A stretch of DNA of 64,000 bases from Domibacillus tundrae. GTDB taxonomy: Bacteria > Bacillota > Bacilli > Bacillales > Domibacillaceae. Shown here piece by piece: positions 55,300 to 64,000 of the stretch (position 1 is its first letter; each line of letters starts with the position of its first letter). Below the pieces are notes generated by a model. The model was not told the origin of the DNA. It saw only the letters and a program-made list of their open reading frames with translations, and ran no database searches. The position numbers were made by a program, and so were the translations under genes. The stretch covers positions 17,262 to 81,261 of the forward strand of contig NZ_LAJA01000020.1 of assembly GCF_000970675.1 (NCBI RefSeq), in the 5' to 3' direction.

Positions 55300-55477
55300 G
55301 GCAGTATATTTATTCGTTATTGATATAATATTTATTCCTTCTAATTTTGTCGCTTGACATGGAGCCGCTGCGGACAGATTTTATTAAAAAGACCAGAGCA
55401 ACGAGCTTTTGTGGGCAATTAGCCTAACCCATCCGCCACTCCATGTACAGCGCAGCGTATTCAAAAAATATACTGCC
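55300..55477. repeat. 178-bp element with terminal inverted repeats (MITE-like)
   Basis: Ends GGCAGTATATTT (55300-55311) and AAATATACTGCC (55466-55477), perfect over 12 bases. Inside, ACATGGAG (55357) faces CTCCATGT (55439), and CGCTGCG (55366) faces CGCAGCG (55451), in crossed rather than nested order. No ORF and no obvious target duplication. Confidence 0.65.
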
Positions 55478-55935
55478 ACGAACAGCATTTTTTAAATGCC
55501 ACAAACACTTAATAATGCTTTTGAAAAAACTTTTCAATTTTTCTATCTAGTAAAGGACTACATTCTGTGGCCTTTCTAAATTAAATTGCTTTTTTAATCC
55601 TTTAATAACAGTTACTTTACAAGAGAAATGCGGGGTTTTAATAATTATGGAACAAAATAAACCATTCCAATTTCTCTAACAAGTTAAATTGATGAATATT
55701 TTCAAAGCCTTCTTAAAATTCCCTATAATCTATTGATGAACTAAATTAAAATCGAAAGTTTAAAGTACTATCAATTGCCTTCCGTTCATAAAAAAACCGC
55801 TCATAATTGCTATTATGAGCAATGGGATTGAACTAAAAGCTTCTTTCCTTTATTTAGTTTTTGAAACTTTACTCCTACAAAAGGAGAGAAAGTCTCAAAG
55901 ATTGACTGATAAGATATAAGCATCTAGTCAGCTTT
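55478..55935. other. Intergenic, terminator of the zinc-ribbon endonuclease
   Basis: 458 bases without a gene. GCTCATAAT-tgct-ATTATGAGC at 55799-55820 is followed on the minus strand by GGTTTTTTT, a rho-independent terminator for the gene at 55936. Confidence 0.7.
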
Positions 55936-57450
55936 TCAGCTTTTTTTATTTTTACAATTTGGACACCATGTGCCACTTTTAATATTATTAGGTTTTGCAC
56001 TCCAAACATGTCCAATTTCACATTTCCAAATAAGGTGTGTTTGGCTATTGATATATTTGTCAGATAAACAAATGCCTCCTCTTTCGCTTGCAATTATATG
56101 CATCTCTTCAATTGTTAACTTTCTTTTACTTGCAGCGCTTTTCTTCCTGCATCTTTCACACCATTTCCCCAGTTTTATACCATCCGGCGTAGCAAACCAT
56201 TGATGACCTTCTGAGCACTGCCATTGAAGTTTAGTTCGGTTATTAGTGTAGGTTTCCGAGAGACACTTCCCCCCTCTCGCAAGTGCTATCCGTTTCATTT
56301 CTTCAATAGTAAGCTTATGACTTCCTCTACAAACTGCACACCACTGTCCACTCTTAATATCATTAGGACGTGCCTCCCAGATATGTTGCAGATGACATTT
56401 CCATTTTAATTTAGTCTTATTATTAAAATATTCATTCGAAAGCAGAGTACCGCCTCTCTGCTTAGCGATTTCTCTTAATTCCCTTAGTTTTGAGAAGTGT
56501 TTATAAAAATCCTTCATATTAAAATCTTCTTTACTCATAATGATCTTGACCTTTAGTTCATCAAGCTTTTCACATATGAAGGAAAAAAGGCTTTCATCAT
56601 TTTCAAGGGTATAAGGAATGATAATGAGGTTGATACCCAGTTCATTACACATTTTCTGTTTACGTTTATCATCAGCTCTTCTTTTTATAAAGTCCTCTTC
56701 TGTTTTATGAAAGAACTTAATAAATTGATAATGTTGAATACCATTATATTCAAAACCCAAGTTTAACTCTGAGTTATAACCATCTAACTCCAAACCTTTT
56801 AAAATTCGCTTGTTGCTTTTAAAAGGCTTAGCAGTTAATTTTTCTAAAATGAATCGACATTTTGCTTCGTTTATATTAAAACGACAGTCACGACACCAAT
56901 GGTCATTCTTCACGCTATTTGCACTCATTCTAAAGACATGCCCATTATTACATTGCCACTCTAAAAGCGTATGTGCGTTTATATATTTATTCGAGAGCAA
57001 GTTACCTTCTCTTGATTTTGCAATTTTTTGTAATTCTTCAATAGATAATTTTCTCTTTGCAGCCCCTCTCGTCTTTCCACACTTCGAACAAAACCCACCA
57101 TTTTCAATGGCTCTTTTAATACTTGAAAATGAACTTTCAAAAATATGTCCTTTAGCATTACATTGCCATTTAAGCAGGGCATGATTATTTTTGTAAACAA
57201 TAGAAAGGCATCTACCACCATTTTCAATGGCTAACTCCTTCATCTCTTCAATTGTTTTCTTCAAGCTCCCTGAGCACTTTCTACACCACTGTCCATACCT
57301 AATCTTAGCAGGCTTTGCCCACCACCGATGCCCTTCAGCACATTCCCACTCAATTTCAGTTTGACTATTTGTATATATCCTAGAAAGACACTTCCCGCCC
57401 CTATCTTCAGCTATCTTAAACATATCTTGAATATTTAACTTTTTTGGCAT
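55936..57450 (-). CDS. Vsr-like (EDxHD-type) endonuclease flanked by zinc-ribbon repeats
   Basis: 504 residues. Six DUF723-like repeats of ~55 residues, three before and three after a central nuclease. Each repeat reads: helix ..IA..RGGKCLS, YxNxxTxLxWxC..GHxW.A.P..IK.GxWC..C, so one Cys-His/CxxC zinc site each. The centre (~200-320) has LELDGYNSELNLGFEYNGIQ-HYQ and RRADDKRKQKMCNELGINLI-IIPY, the E..G.QH..D..K pattern of Vsr-like/EDxHD nucleases. Typical of phage-borne or free-standing homing endonucleases. ATG 57450; the leader begins exactly at the boundary repeat. Cellular role, if any, unknown. Confidence 0.8.
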   Translation of the reverse strand: MPKKLNIQDMFKIAEDRGGKCLSRIYTNSQTEIEWECAEGHRWWAKPAKIRYGQWCRKCSGSLKKTIEEMKELAIENGGRCLSIVYKNNHALLKWQCNAKGHIFESSFSSIKRAIENGGFCSKCGKTRGAAKRKLSIEELQKIAKSREGNLLSNKYINAHTLLEWQCNNGHVFRMSANSVKNDHWCRDCRFNINEAKCRFILEKLTAKPFKSNKRILKGLELDGYNSELNLGFEYNGIQHYQFIKFFHKTEEDFIKRRADDKRKQKMCNELGINLIIIPYTLENDESLFSFICEKLDELKVKIIMSKEDFNMKDFYKHFSKLRELREIAKQRGGTLLSNEYFNNKTKLKWKCHLQHIWEARPNDIKSGQWCAVCRGSHKLTIEEMKRIALARGGKCLSETYTNNRTKLQWQCSEGHQWFATPDGIKLGKWCERCRKKSAASKRKLTIEEMHIIASERGGICLSDKYINSQTHLIWKCEIGHVWSAKPNNIKSGTWCPNCKNKKS

Positions 57451-57465
57451 TAGTATTATCCCCAA

Positions 57466-57680
57466 ACTGTCAAAGCGAAAGAAGCAGCTTTCTTAATTTT
57501 AAATGCGAGAAGTCTTACCCGCATTATTAAAAAACACTCATTTAACAAGGTTTATGAAATTTTAAATAGTGCAGTTTTTAGCTACTAAGTCAAAAGATAC
57601 GGTTTCAGCACCAAAAATGGAGCTACCATAAAATTCATCTAAATATTGATATCATAAGCTTCTTCTATAAGTCACTTATT
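57466..57680. repeat. Island-boundary repeat, copy 3
   Basis: ACTGTCAAAGCGAAAGAAGC, TTCTTAATTTTAAATGCGAG, TTTAACAAGGTTTATGAAAT, ATAAGCTTCTTCTATAAG. Similarity to copies 1 and 2 starts exactly at CTGTCAAAG. To its left there is no tRNA-Val piece or integrase; instead the endonuclease gene abuts it. Confidence 0.82.
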
Positions 57681-57750
57681 AAAAGGGAAATGTTTTATAT
57701 GTCTTTATAACTCAGAATAATAGAAGAAATTTAATAGATTAAGTAGTTAA

Positions 57751-57780
57751 AACCGCCCTACAGATTAGAGCGGCTTTTTA
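57751..57780 (-). terminator. Terminator downstream of the STAND gene
   Basis: AACCGC...AGCGG with T/A tracts on both sides (57751-57780); on the minus strand it lies ~130 bases after the big gene. Confidence 0.65.
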
Positions 57781-57911
57781 CAATTCAGTGTTGATTCAAT
57801 TTAGCTTTTAAGATTTATAACTACATTCTTTCCGAAATGACACAACATAGATAAGCATATGCGTATTTTCCGCGTATTTAACAATTCACCCATCTTTTCG
57901 TTTAACTGCCC

Positions 57912-60900
57912 CTATACTGATTCCCCTCGTCCCGGTCTAACATTTACAAATGTCGTTGAAGATAACATAACATTTAACTCAGTTTCTATTTTATTAAGTG
58001 CCTTTTTTGAACAAACCCATCTCTGTAAAATAGGTTGTCGATAGAAATAATCTTGTGCACTATCTCTAATCCTACCATGAAAGTATTCAAATCTAGCGAC
58101 AGGCTCACTATCCTCAAGCCAAATTAACGGATTGGTTTTAGATGGCTGCCATCTGAATATTTTATCCCAAGTTAAAAGTGGATAACACAACATACTTTGG
58201 CTGTTAAATTCACCAATTCCACCGGCCTTACAAGTCATTCCAATGACTGGATAACTCATATCTTGAGGGTCAAAACGGTCACTGCTATACAGTGAAAATG
58301 TACGACCATTCATAGTGCTCTGTTCATTTACAGGTATCAATTCAAATCCTTTATTTCGCAGAACGGTATCAAATACTATCTCAACATCCATTGACCAGGA
58401 GTAGGTATGTAGAACTGCGCCAACTACAACTTCATCTTCGGATAATCCAGCATGAATGCGCGGAAGAAAACGTTCTAAAATTTTTTTCTTATTCCCTGAT
58501 AATTCATCCAGTCCATAATCAGTCAACCATTCCTCGGCATCTACAGCAGGTGCTGGACTTTGCAAGAATACAAACGGTTCGTCTGATTTCAAAAGGGCTT
58601 GTGCAAGAGCTCCTATCGGAACGTCTTTCCACCTACCTATATATAGTTCATGATAAATCAGCTTCATTAAATAGTCTCGGTAGGGTAAATTACGAACCCC
58701 CATTTGTCCTGAATTGATTAACACCGGCTCAACATGGCCCAAATCATTCGGATTTATGTCGGAATAAGCTGCAAATTTATATTCAATATCTGTTACTTCA
58801 TCTCTCGTAGCCATTTGGAGTCTTTTGAGGAGGCTATGTACAATATCAATTCCGTGTAGTTCATACGCTAAACCACGAGGGATACTTGGAACTTCTAAGA
58901 CTCCTCTATCTACCGATGATTTCGACAAAAGCTCTTCGTATTCTGGATGTCTAGGCAATTGCCACTCAGGGCACTGTTCTCCCGTTCTATGTTCAACAGC
59001 TTGAAGAATTACCCATGCCTGCAGTTTTAAAGACAAGTTGACTCCTTCATAGCACGCCTTAACAATCTCCGAGAATGGTTCGTACGCAATTGGATTACTT
59101 ATTGCAAGCCTCTCTACAAGTAATAAAATTCTCTCTTTTGCGCCATAATTTAAATGATTCCAATTTTCAGCGATATAATTAAGGTCCGTTGGTGAAACTT
59201 GAGCAAGACTCCAAAGCCCGCGTAACGCAAGCTCAATTCTCGTAAGGTTGTTAGATTGCAAAATCCTGAAGAAATACCTAGTAGCAAATTCAAACCAAGT
59301 TTCAGGCATTGAATCAATTTTCACAACATCGGGGAGTTCGATACGTACCATATCCGGCAGGAACCCATTGCCTCGAATCCACATTTGATGCATTGTAAGG
59401 TGTCTTTGTAGACCTGCATGCAGATCCTCCCTGCCCATAGAAGCCGCTCGAAATCTACAAAAGTCATCTAGATTTTTTGCAGCGCTATCAAGCCAGATTG
59501 GCTCATCCATTTCAAAATCAAAGTTGGCAATTATCTTTCTCAAAAGATCAAATCTTACGCTATCACGTACAAGAGGCACAAGTGCCTCGTATGCCAAGTA
59601 AATACCATAGCCGCTCCATTCATATGGAGTATAGTTTTGCGTTAACAACAGTTCCACCAAACGTTGAAGATGTTTTGGATAACCAGCCGGTTTTTCTAAC
59701 TTAAGCCTGCTGGCCACTAGGTGAATTCCCCACCAAAGACTTCTTGAGCGGCTCTCCGATTCAGCCATTGTGATAAGACAGTCGATTGCTTTTTCGACAG
59801 GCTGTTCTTTCAATAATCGGTAGAGTTCCTTTTCCTGTTGATCATTGCTTAATATATGGCTTTCCGAGTCTTCATACCATCTACTAGGAATACGGTAACG
59901 ATCTTGTTCCCCTTTTACATAATATTCTGCTTGACCTAAGACTTCTAATTTCTTATTTAGGGAACTGATGTTATTTCGCTCCGCTGCAATCAATATTGCT
60001 TTTTTCAGATCTTCCAAATAACAACGTTCATAACCCCCTTGCCAGTTTAACGTACCGATTCCGAAAGACCAGATCGAAAGAAGGTCTGTTGCGGAAACCT
60101 CTGCAGTTTCAAGTACAGAGATTAAGCCATCGAATAGCATCCTTACATTTTCCACCAATGAGCCCTTCATATTTTGTGCGTTCAGCAAATGCCACATGGC
60201 TGAAGCACCTTCACGGGCTACAGAACCAGCTACAATAGCTTCTAGAATTATTGTCGATCGGTTGTCTCCCAACTCTGTTGCTTCCTGGTTGATTTCGAGC
60301 AGTATCTTACCTTCATTCCTCCAAATACCTGGACTGACTTTTGCAAGTTCGTTATACCATTCTACAGGCCTATCAAGCACATACTCTTTGTGATTAGTGT
60401 AGCCTATCATACCCCATTTTAATAGCTGTAGCGCCCGCTCTGCTTCTTGTTGAAATCCTATTTGATCGGCAAGATCAGACAACCGCTTTACAACATCAAC
60501 TCGTGTTCCTACTTCTTCATGCCAAGCATTTCCTGCGGGTCCACACCAGTGAAGAAACCATTTCTCCAATAACTCTTCATCCCCCCGATTCCAAAGGTAT
60601 TGCCAACATAATTCCATCATATAGTTAGCGGGGTAACTCTGGGAGTAGTTCTTTATAAACTCGTAGACTATGCGGTCAGTTGTGCCACCAATAAAGGTTG
60701 AACATTCAACTAAAATTTCGATAATTGATCTAGTCGCAATTTCATGGTAATACGCTGTTTCATTGTATGTTCTCTTTCTTTCTATTAACACTTCAAGTAC
60801 TTGTTTGACTTCATCTGGTCTAACAATTCTTTCAGCTACTTTTGTCCCATTCCTCATGTAGGCACCAAGCCACTTTCCAGCGAGAGCACTTCCGCGAAGT

Positions 60901-63900
60901 AAAGACGATAGATGTCCTCGTTGACGACCATCTCTCCTTTTATCAAAGTAGAATTTGACACCCTCCCCTCCAATACCACCGTTTTCACGATGGGGTTGCG
61001 ACCAACCTAGGACAAAACTCACCATGCAATAAAGAAGTGTATGCTCTTGCAAATGGTGACTCATATCAATATTCTCAAGACTATTGAATCCTTCGTCTAC
61101 GATTGGCTGTACCCAGATATTGAACAAGTCTTGTCGTCCTGTAAAAAGACTGAGAGCGGCAGCCTTAATTTGAAAGGTACTAGGAAGATAATCACGTCTC
61201 TCTGCCCATTCTTTCAAGGTATAAGCAACTTCTACCCATCTCTTCTGATATGCTAACTGCATTAAGTTATCTTCCATTTCACTAATTGAACGGTAAAGAG
61301 CAACCTGACTAGACCAAATCCAATCACGTACCTCTCCATTTTCTAAGGCTTCCTGCATCATTCCGTCAAAGAAATGAGCCCATATTTCTATCTTTATTGG
61401 GTCACCTGTCGTTTGATCCACTTCTTCTTGAGTCCAGAGTAAATTGACGTGTTTGCTTATTTTCCCCCATAAACGCAAAACTTGCTTAAAGTTCTCAGTC
61501 AAATTAGTCTGATCATTTATTTCTTCTAACAAGTCATTCCTGATTATACTAGTAAGATCAATCGGTTTGATGTCAACAAACCATCGACGCATCAAGCCAT
61601 AAGCGCGATCCCATTCATTTGCCTGAATTAGACGGTAAGCATCAAACATTGTGTTATAAATCAAGTCCACTGTCCAAGACTCCTTGTTAGGAACCTTACC
61701 TTCAGAAAACAGGTAAGGTGGTACATCTGGAATGTAATTGAAGCTCCTGTCCATCCCGTCAACCGATTTATCCAACTGAACAAGGGTTGTAGTCGCACAG
61801 GATACATTATGTATGAAATCCCAGTCTCCTGTGTCAACAACATGCAACAAAGCTTGTTTAGACTGCTCATACAATTCGCTCATCCGTCTCCCCAGTGCAA
61901 AACCCTCCATTACGTATTCAGGAGTAAAGGCTCTTGCTTGATCCACATGACGGTCACTTTTTCTTAGTAATTCAAAGAGGTCAGCATGCCGTTCATGCCC
62001 CTTTTCAGGGCTTGTCCAGTAGAAATCCGCAATTAGGCTCGCTACTTCACGAAGCCTTTCTGGCTGAGCGTGTATTTGTTTTGTGAGATGAACCCTAACA
62101 TCGTTGTGAATCACATGAAAGCTACCGTTTTCTTCAATTACCAACGGGCGAAGCGCACGAAGAGCTTCATCCCAATTAGATGGAGATATATCCAGCGTTC
62201 CAGAAAAAATTTTGGCTAAATCCTGACCAGTAGTTCTTTCTTTAATCAAAGAAAGACAGCCGGCCAATCGTTGTCCAGAAAATGGATATCTTTCGTCAAG
62301 GAGAGTAACAGCTGCTGACCAAATTTTTTCATAATAAGCAGATATGCCATCTTTTAGCCTCTTGTTTGCTAACTTTGCTTGTAGATCGTCTATGTTAGAA
62401 ATAGCTTTCGCCTCTTCTATAGCAAAAATAGCTGCTAGCGTATTTCCCTGTGCAACGTCGTTTACCAACCGAACCGTTGCCTCAAATTGTTCAGCGGGCA
62501 ACGATTGAACCTCAGCAGCCAATAGTCGGGAGATATCCTCTTCTTGAATGCCTTCCACGCTCCAATAAGAAACATCTGGCGAACGCTCTTTCAACCAGAA
62601 AGGATACTTTTCATAGGCTTCGGCAGGCTGCCCTACGATTAAAAATCGTACATACTCAGGAACCGCATCGGGCGGAATCAATGTGTCAAGGAAGGAATAT
62701 TGATCGACGCCGGCACGGGCAGCATGATCAATACCATCAATCGCGATTACAGTAGGGCGTCCTCTCTCTTTCCCTAGAATGTTTGCTAATCTCAATACTT
62801 CAGCAATGAGTTGTTCAGTGGTTAAGAAGTCGTTTCTGATTGGTACATTAAATTGAGCGAGTCTTCCTTGAAAGAAAAAACTACGAAGTTCTGTCAATAG
62901 GTCACCCCACAACACTTCAGCCTTTGTCGTAATTCCCGCATCGGCAGGCAATCTCTTTGTATGAGGCGTTATAGGTTTAAAAGCATGATAACGCAAATCA
63001 ATTACTGGATCCCGCTGGCTTGCAAGCGCACTTACAATACTTGTTTTTCCTTGCCCAGGTAATCCATCCAAGAAAATGATTGAGTGTTTTCCTGTCAATA
63101 ATTCATTAGATAAATCTTCTAAAAATTGTTGACGGCTCGGAAAAAATGGTTCAGGAGGTGTTAACATATGGTCTCCAATCAAGTCTGTTGAAGTCATGCT
63201 CAGTATTTTATATACATCTTCACAATTGATTGACTCTTTGTTGCCACGGAATGTTGTCCCCCATTCTCGTAAAGCATGATCAAGTTGACTAAACACAGAA
63301 GTCGCTTTTTCTTCCGAAACGCCAAATGTTTTAGAAATTTTTTGAATGACTTCACTTGAAAGCTTATCCAACTCTGGTTGGTTCCCTTCAATTACCAAAA
63401 GTTTCAAGAAGTCAAATTTCTCTTTATCACTTGGCAGTGTACTTATTTGATCACACCATTCTTTCCACGAAATTGACCATTTGTCTGGCATTTTAATGTC
63501 AGCAAGAACTTTTGCTGTGTTCAGTTCCGATTGAAGGTGTTTTAGGAATTCATCTAATGCAGGTCTTTCATATTCTGCAGTATTTTTCCCCATCTTTTTA
63601 GAACTTGAGCTAACTTTCCGATTAGTAAAGAGTACAGGACTGCATCTATTCCACTTACCTTTTTGCTCTTTCCACGCTTTCGAAATACTTGGCAAAAGAG
63701 ATAAAACATCTCCAAATGTAATTGTACTTTCTTTGCGAGTGTGTTTAACTTGTATGTACTTTGCATTGCCATCTGTATATACAACCACAACATCATCTAA
63801 TCCCTGCGCTTCTGTTGCCTGAAGTGTTACAGATTCAATCCTGTTATCAGGATTGAGCATATCAACTACATAGCCTTGCCCGACAGTCCATTCATACCAA

Positions 63901-63947
63901 TATGGATCACCTATGCCAGCTGTCGGATTCTGATCATTTGTTGACAT
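57912..63947 (-). CDS. Giant STAND NTPase with N-terminal Cap4/DUF4297-like nuclease (Avs-like)
   Basis: 2011 residues. Residues ~10-110 form a PD-(D/E)xK-type domain: PYWYEWTVGQGYVVDM, then LDDVVVVYTDGNAKYIQVKH, with D51/52 and the QVKH block (~66-69), as in Cap4/DUF4297 dsDNA nucleases. Residues ~265-640 are a P-loop NTPase of STAND/NACHT type: Walker A FLDGLPGQGKTSIVSALASQ (~295-303) and Walker B PTVIAIDGIDHAARAG (~399-407). The remaining ~1350 residues are a long helical solenoid with no catalytic motif, the expected sensor. This is the Avs architecture (sense phage protein, oligomerise, cut DNA). ATG follows AGGAGTG; single gene. Confidence 0.87.
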   Translation of the reverse strand: MSTNDQNPTAGIGDPYWYEWTVGQGYVVDMLNPDNRIESVTLQATEAQGLDDVVVVYTDGNAKYIQVKHTRKESTITFGDVLSLLPSISKAWKEQKGKWNRCSPVLFTNRKVSSSSKKMGKNTAEYERPALDEFLKHLQSELNTAKVLADIKMPDKWSISWKEWCDQISTLPSDKEKFDFLKLLVIEGNQPELDKLSSEVIQKISKTFGVSEEKATSVFSQLDHALREWGTTFRGNKESINCEDVYKILSMTSTDLIGDHMLTPPEPFFPSRQQFLEDLSNELLTGKHSIIFLDGLPGQGKTSIVSALASQRDPVIDLRYHAFKPITPHTKRLPADAGITTKAEVLWGDLLTELRSFFFQGRLAQFNVPIRNDFLTTEQLIAEVLRLANILGKERGRPTVIAIDGIDHAARAGVDQYSFLDTLIPPDAVPEYVRFLIVGQPAEAYEKYPFWLKERSPDVSYWSVEGIQEEDISRLLAAEVQSLPAEQFEATVRLVNDVAQGNTLAAIFAIEEAKAISNIDDLQAKLANKRLKDGISAYYEKIWSAAVTLLDERYPFSGQRLAGCLSLIKERTTGQDLAKIFSGTLDISPSNWDEALRALRPLVIEENGSFHVIHNDVRVHLTKQIHAQPERLREVASLIADFYWTSPEKGHERHADLFELLRKSDRHVDQARAFTPEYVMEGFALGRRMSELYEQSKQALLHVVDTGDWDFIHNVSCATTTLVQLDKSVDGMDRSFNYIPDVPPYLFSEGKVPNKESWTVDLIYNTMFDAYRLIQANEWDRAYGLMRRWFVDIKPIDLTSIIRNDLLEEINDQTNLTENFKQVLRLWGKISKHVNLLWTQEEVDQTTGDPIKIEIWAHFFDGMMQEALENGEVRDWIWSSQVALYRSISEMEDNLMQLAYQKRWVEVAYTLKEWAERRDYLPSTFQIKAAALSLFTGRQDLFNIWVQPIVDEGFNSLENIDMSHHLQEHTLLYCMVSFVLGWSQPHRENGGIGGEGVKFYFDKRRDGRQRGHLSSLLRGSALAGKWLGAYMRNGTKVAERIVRPDEVKQVLEVLIERKRTYNETAYYHEIATRSIIEILVECSTFIGGTTDRIVYEFIKNYSQSYPANYMMELCWQYLWNRGDEELLEKWFLHWCGPAGNAWHEEVGTRVDVVKRLSDLADQIGFQQEAERALQLLKWGMIGYTNHKEYVLDRPVEWYNELAKVSPGIWRNEGKILLEINQEATELGDNRSTIILEAIVAGSVAREGASAMWHLLNAQNMKGSLVENVRMLFDGLISVLETAEVSATDLLSIWSFGIGTLNWQGGYERCYLEDLKKAILIAAERNNISSLNKKLEVLGQAEYYVKGEQDRYRIPSRWYEDSESHILSNDQQEKELYRLLKEQPVEKAIDCLITMAESESRSRSLWWGIHLVASRLKLEKPAGYPKHLQRLVELLLTQNYTPYEWSGYGIYLAYEALVPLVRDSVRFDLLRKIIANFDFEMDEPIWLDSAAKNLDDFCRFRAASMGREDLHAGLQRHLTMHQMWIRGNGFLPDMVRIELPDVVKIDSMPETWFEFATRYFFRILQSNNLTRIELALRGLWSLAQVSPTDLNYIAENWNHLNYGAKERILLLVERLAISNPIAYEPFSEIVKACYEGVNLSLKLQAWVILQAVEHRTGEQCPEWQLPRHPEYEELLSKSSVDRGVLEVPSIPRGLAYELHGIDIVHSLLKRLQMATRDEVTDIEYKFAAYSDINPNDLGHVEPVLINSGQMGVRNLPYRDYLMKLIYHELYIGRWKDVPIGALAQALLKSDEPFVFLQSPAPAVDAEEWLTDYGLDELSGNKKKILERFLPRIHAGLSEDEVVVGAVLHTYSWSMDVEIVFDTVLRNKGFELIPVNEQSTMNGRTFSLYSSDRFDPQDMSYPVIGMTCKAGGIGEFNSQSMLCYPLLTWDKIFRWQPSKTNPLIWLEDSEPVARFEYFHGRIRDSAQDYFYRQPILQRWVCSKKALNKIETELNVMLSSTTFVNVRPGRGESV

Positions 63948-63965
63948 AAAACCACTCCTAATAAT

Positions 63966-63983
63966 ATTAAGTAAAAACTTAAT
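63966..63983 (-). promoter_or_regulatory. Palindrome upstream of the STAND gene
   Basis: ATTAAGT-aaaa-ACTTAAT, perfect 7-bp arms, 19 bases before the start codon. Possible operator; the window ends before the full promoter is visible. Confidence 0.5.
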
Positions 63984-64000
63984 AAGGTTTCAAATATAAC

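Noticed and set aside
1..64000. CRISPR array
   Set aside because: No regularly spaced short repeats with unique spacers; the repeats seen are dispersed hairpins and boundary repeats.

Overview
The window is low-to-moderate G+C Firmicutes DNA, most likely from a spore-forming member of the Bacillaceae. Pointers are strong AGGAGG-type ribosome sites, a spore-coat transglutaminase (Tgl), a YjzC-family small protein, a YtdI-like second NAD kinase, DUF6241 and DUF4317 proteins, and a 7-1-7 Fur box. The first 9 kb look like normal chromosome; from about 10 kb on, broken genes, repeats and mobile remnants are frequent.

Layout. 0-2 kb: Fur-controlled efeO-efeB iron uptake (efeB runs off the left edge). 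2-9.9 kb: a tRNA-like RNA, a GNAT acetyltransferase, a decayed carotenoid desaturase, NAD kinase, an aldo/keto reductase + Gfo/Idh/MocA dehydrogenase pair divergent from an AraC regulator, small proteins and a luciferase-like monooxygenase. 10-36 kb: scattered single genes (methyltransferase, ASCH protein, a double-nonsense yellow/MRJP-like gene, alanine/glycine symporter, SDR, glutathione peroxidase, truncated LysR, amidase, SelO, ferredoxin, L,D-transpeptidase, Tgl, SstT, a cytochrome-b/molybdopterin fusion) mixed with pseudogenes, IS remnants and palindromic elements.

36.6-57.7 kb is an accessory zone divided by three copies of a ~200 bp repeat (37.07, 45.95 and 57.47 kb). The first two copies are preceded by the C-terminal end of the same tyrosine integrase and by the 3' half of a tRNA-Val(GAC), so they look like attachment-site scars of related integrative elements. 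The first interval (37-46 kb) holds small regulators and enzymes (EamA exporter, PadR+DUF1048, ArsR near a VOC protein, DUF4256, nitroreductase), with copies of a dispersed ~85 bp hairpin repeat in most of the gaps between them. The second interval (46-57.5 kb) holds a three-gene McrBC-like cassette (DUF3800-like/helical-repeat protein, coiled-coil McrB-like AAA+ ATPase, DUF2357 PD-(D/E)xK nuclease with zinc ribbons), then two endonuclease genes of selfish type (a three-HTH LAGLIDADG protein and a zinc-ribbon-array Vsr-like protein).

57.9-63.9 kb is one 2011-codon gene for a STAND-type NTPase with an N-terminal Cap4/DUF4297-like nuclease, resembling Avs antiphage sensors. The 46-64 kb stretch is therefore best read as a defence island. 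The McrBC-like trio with its DUF3800-like first gene and the giant STAND nuclease are the strongest candidates for a little-described system.
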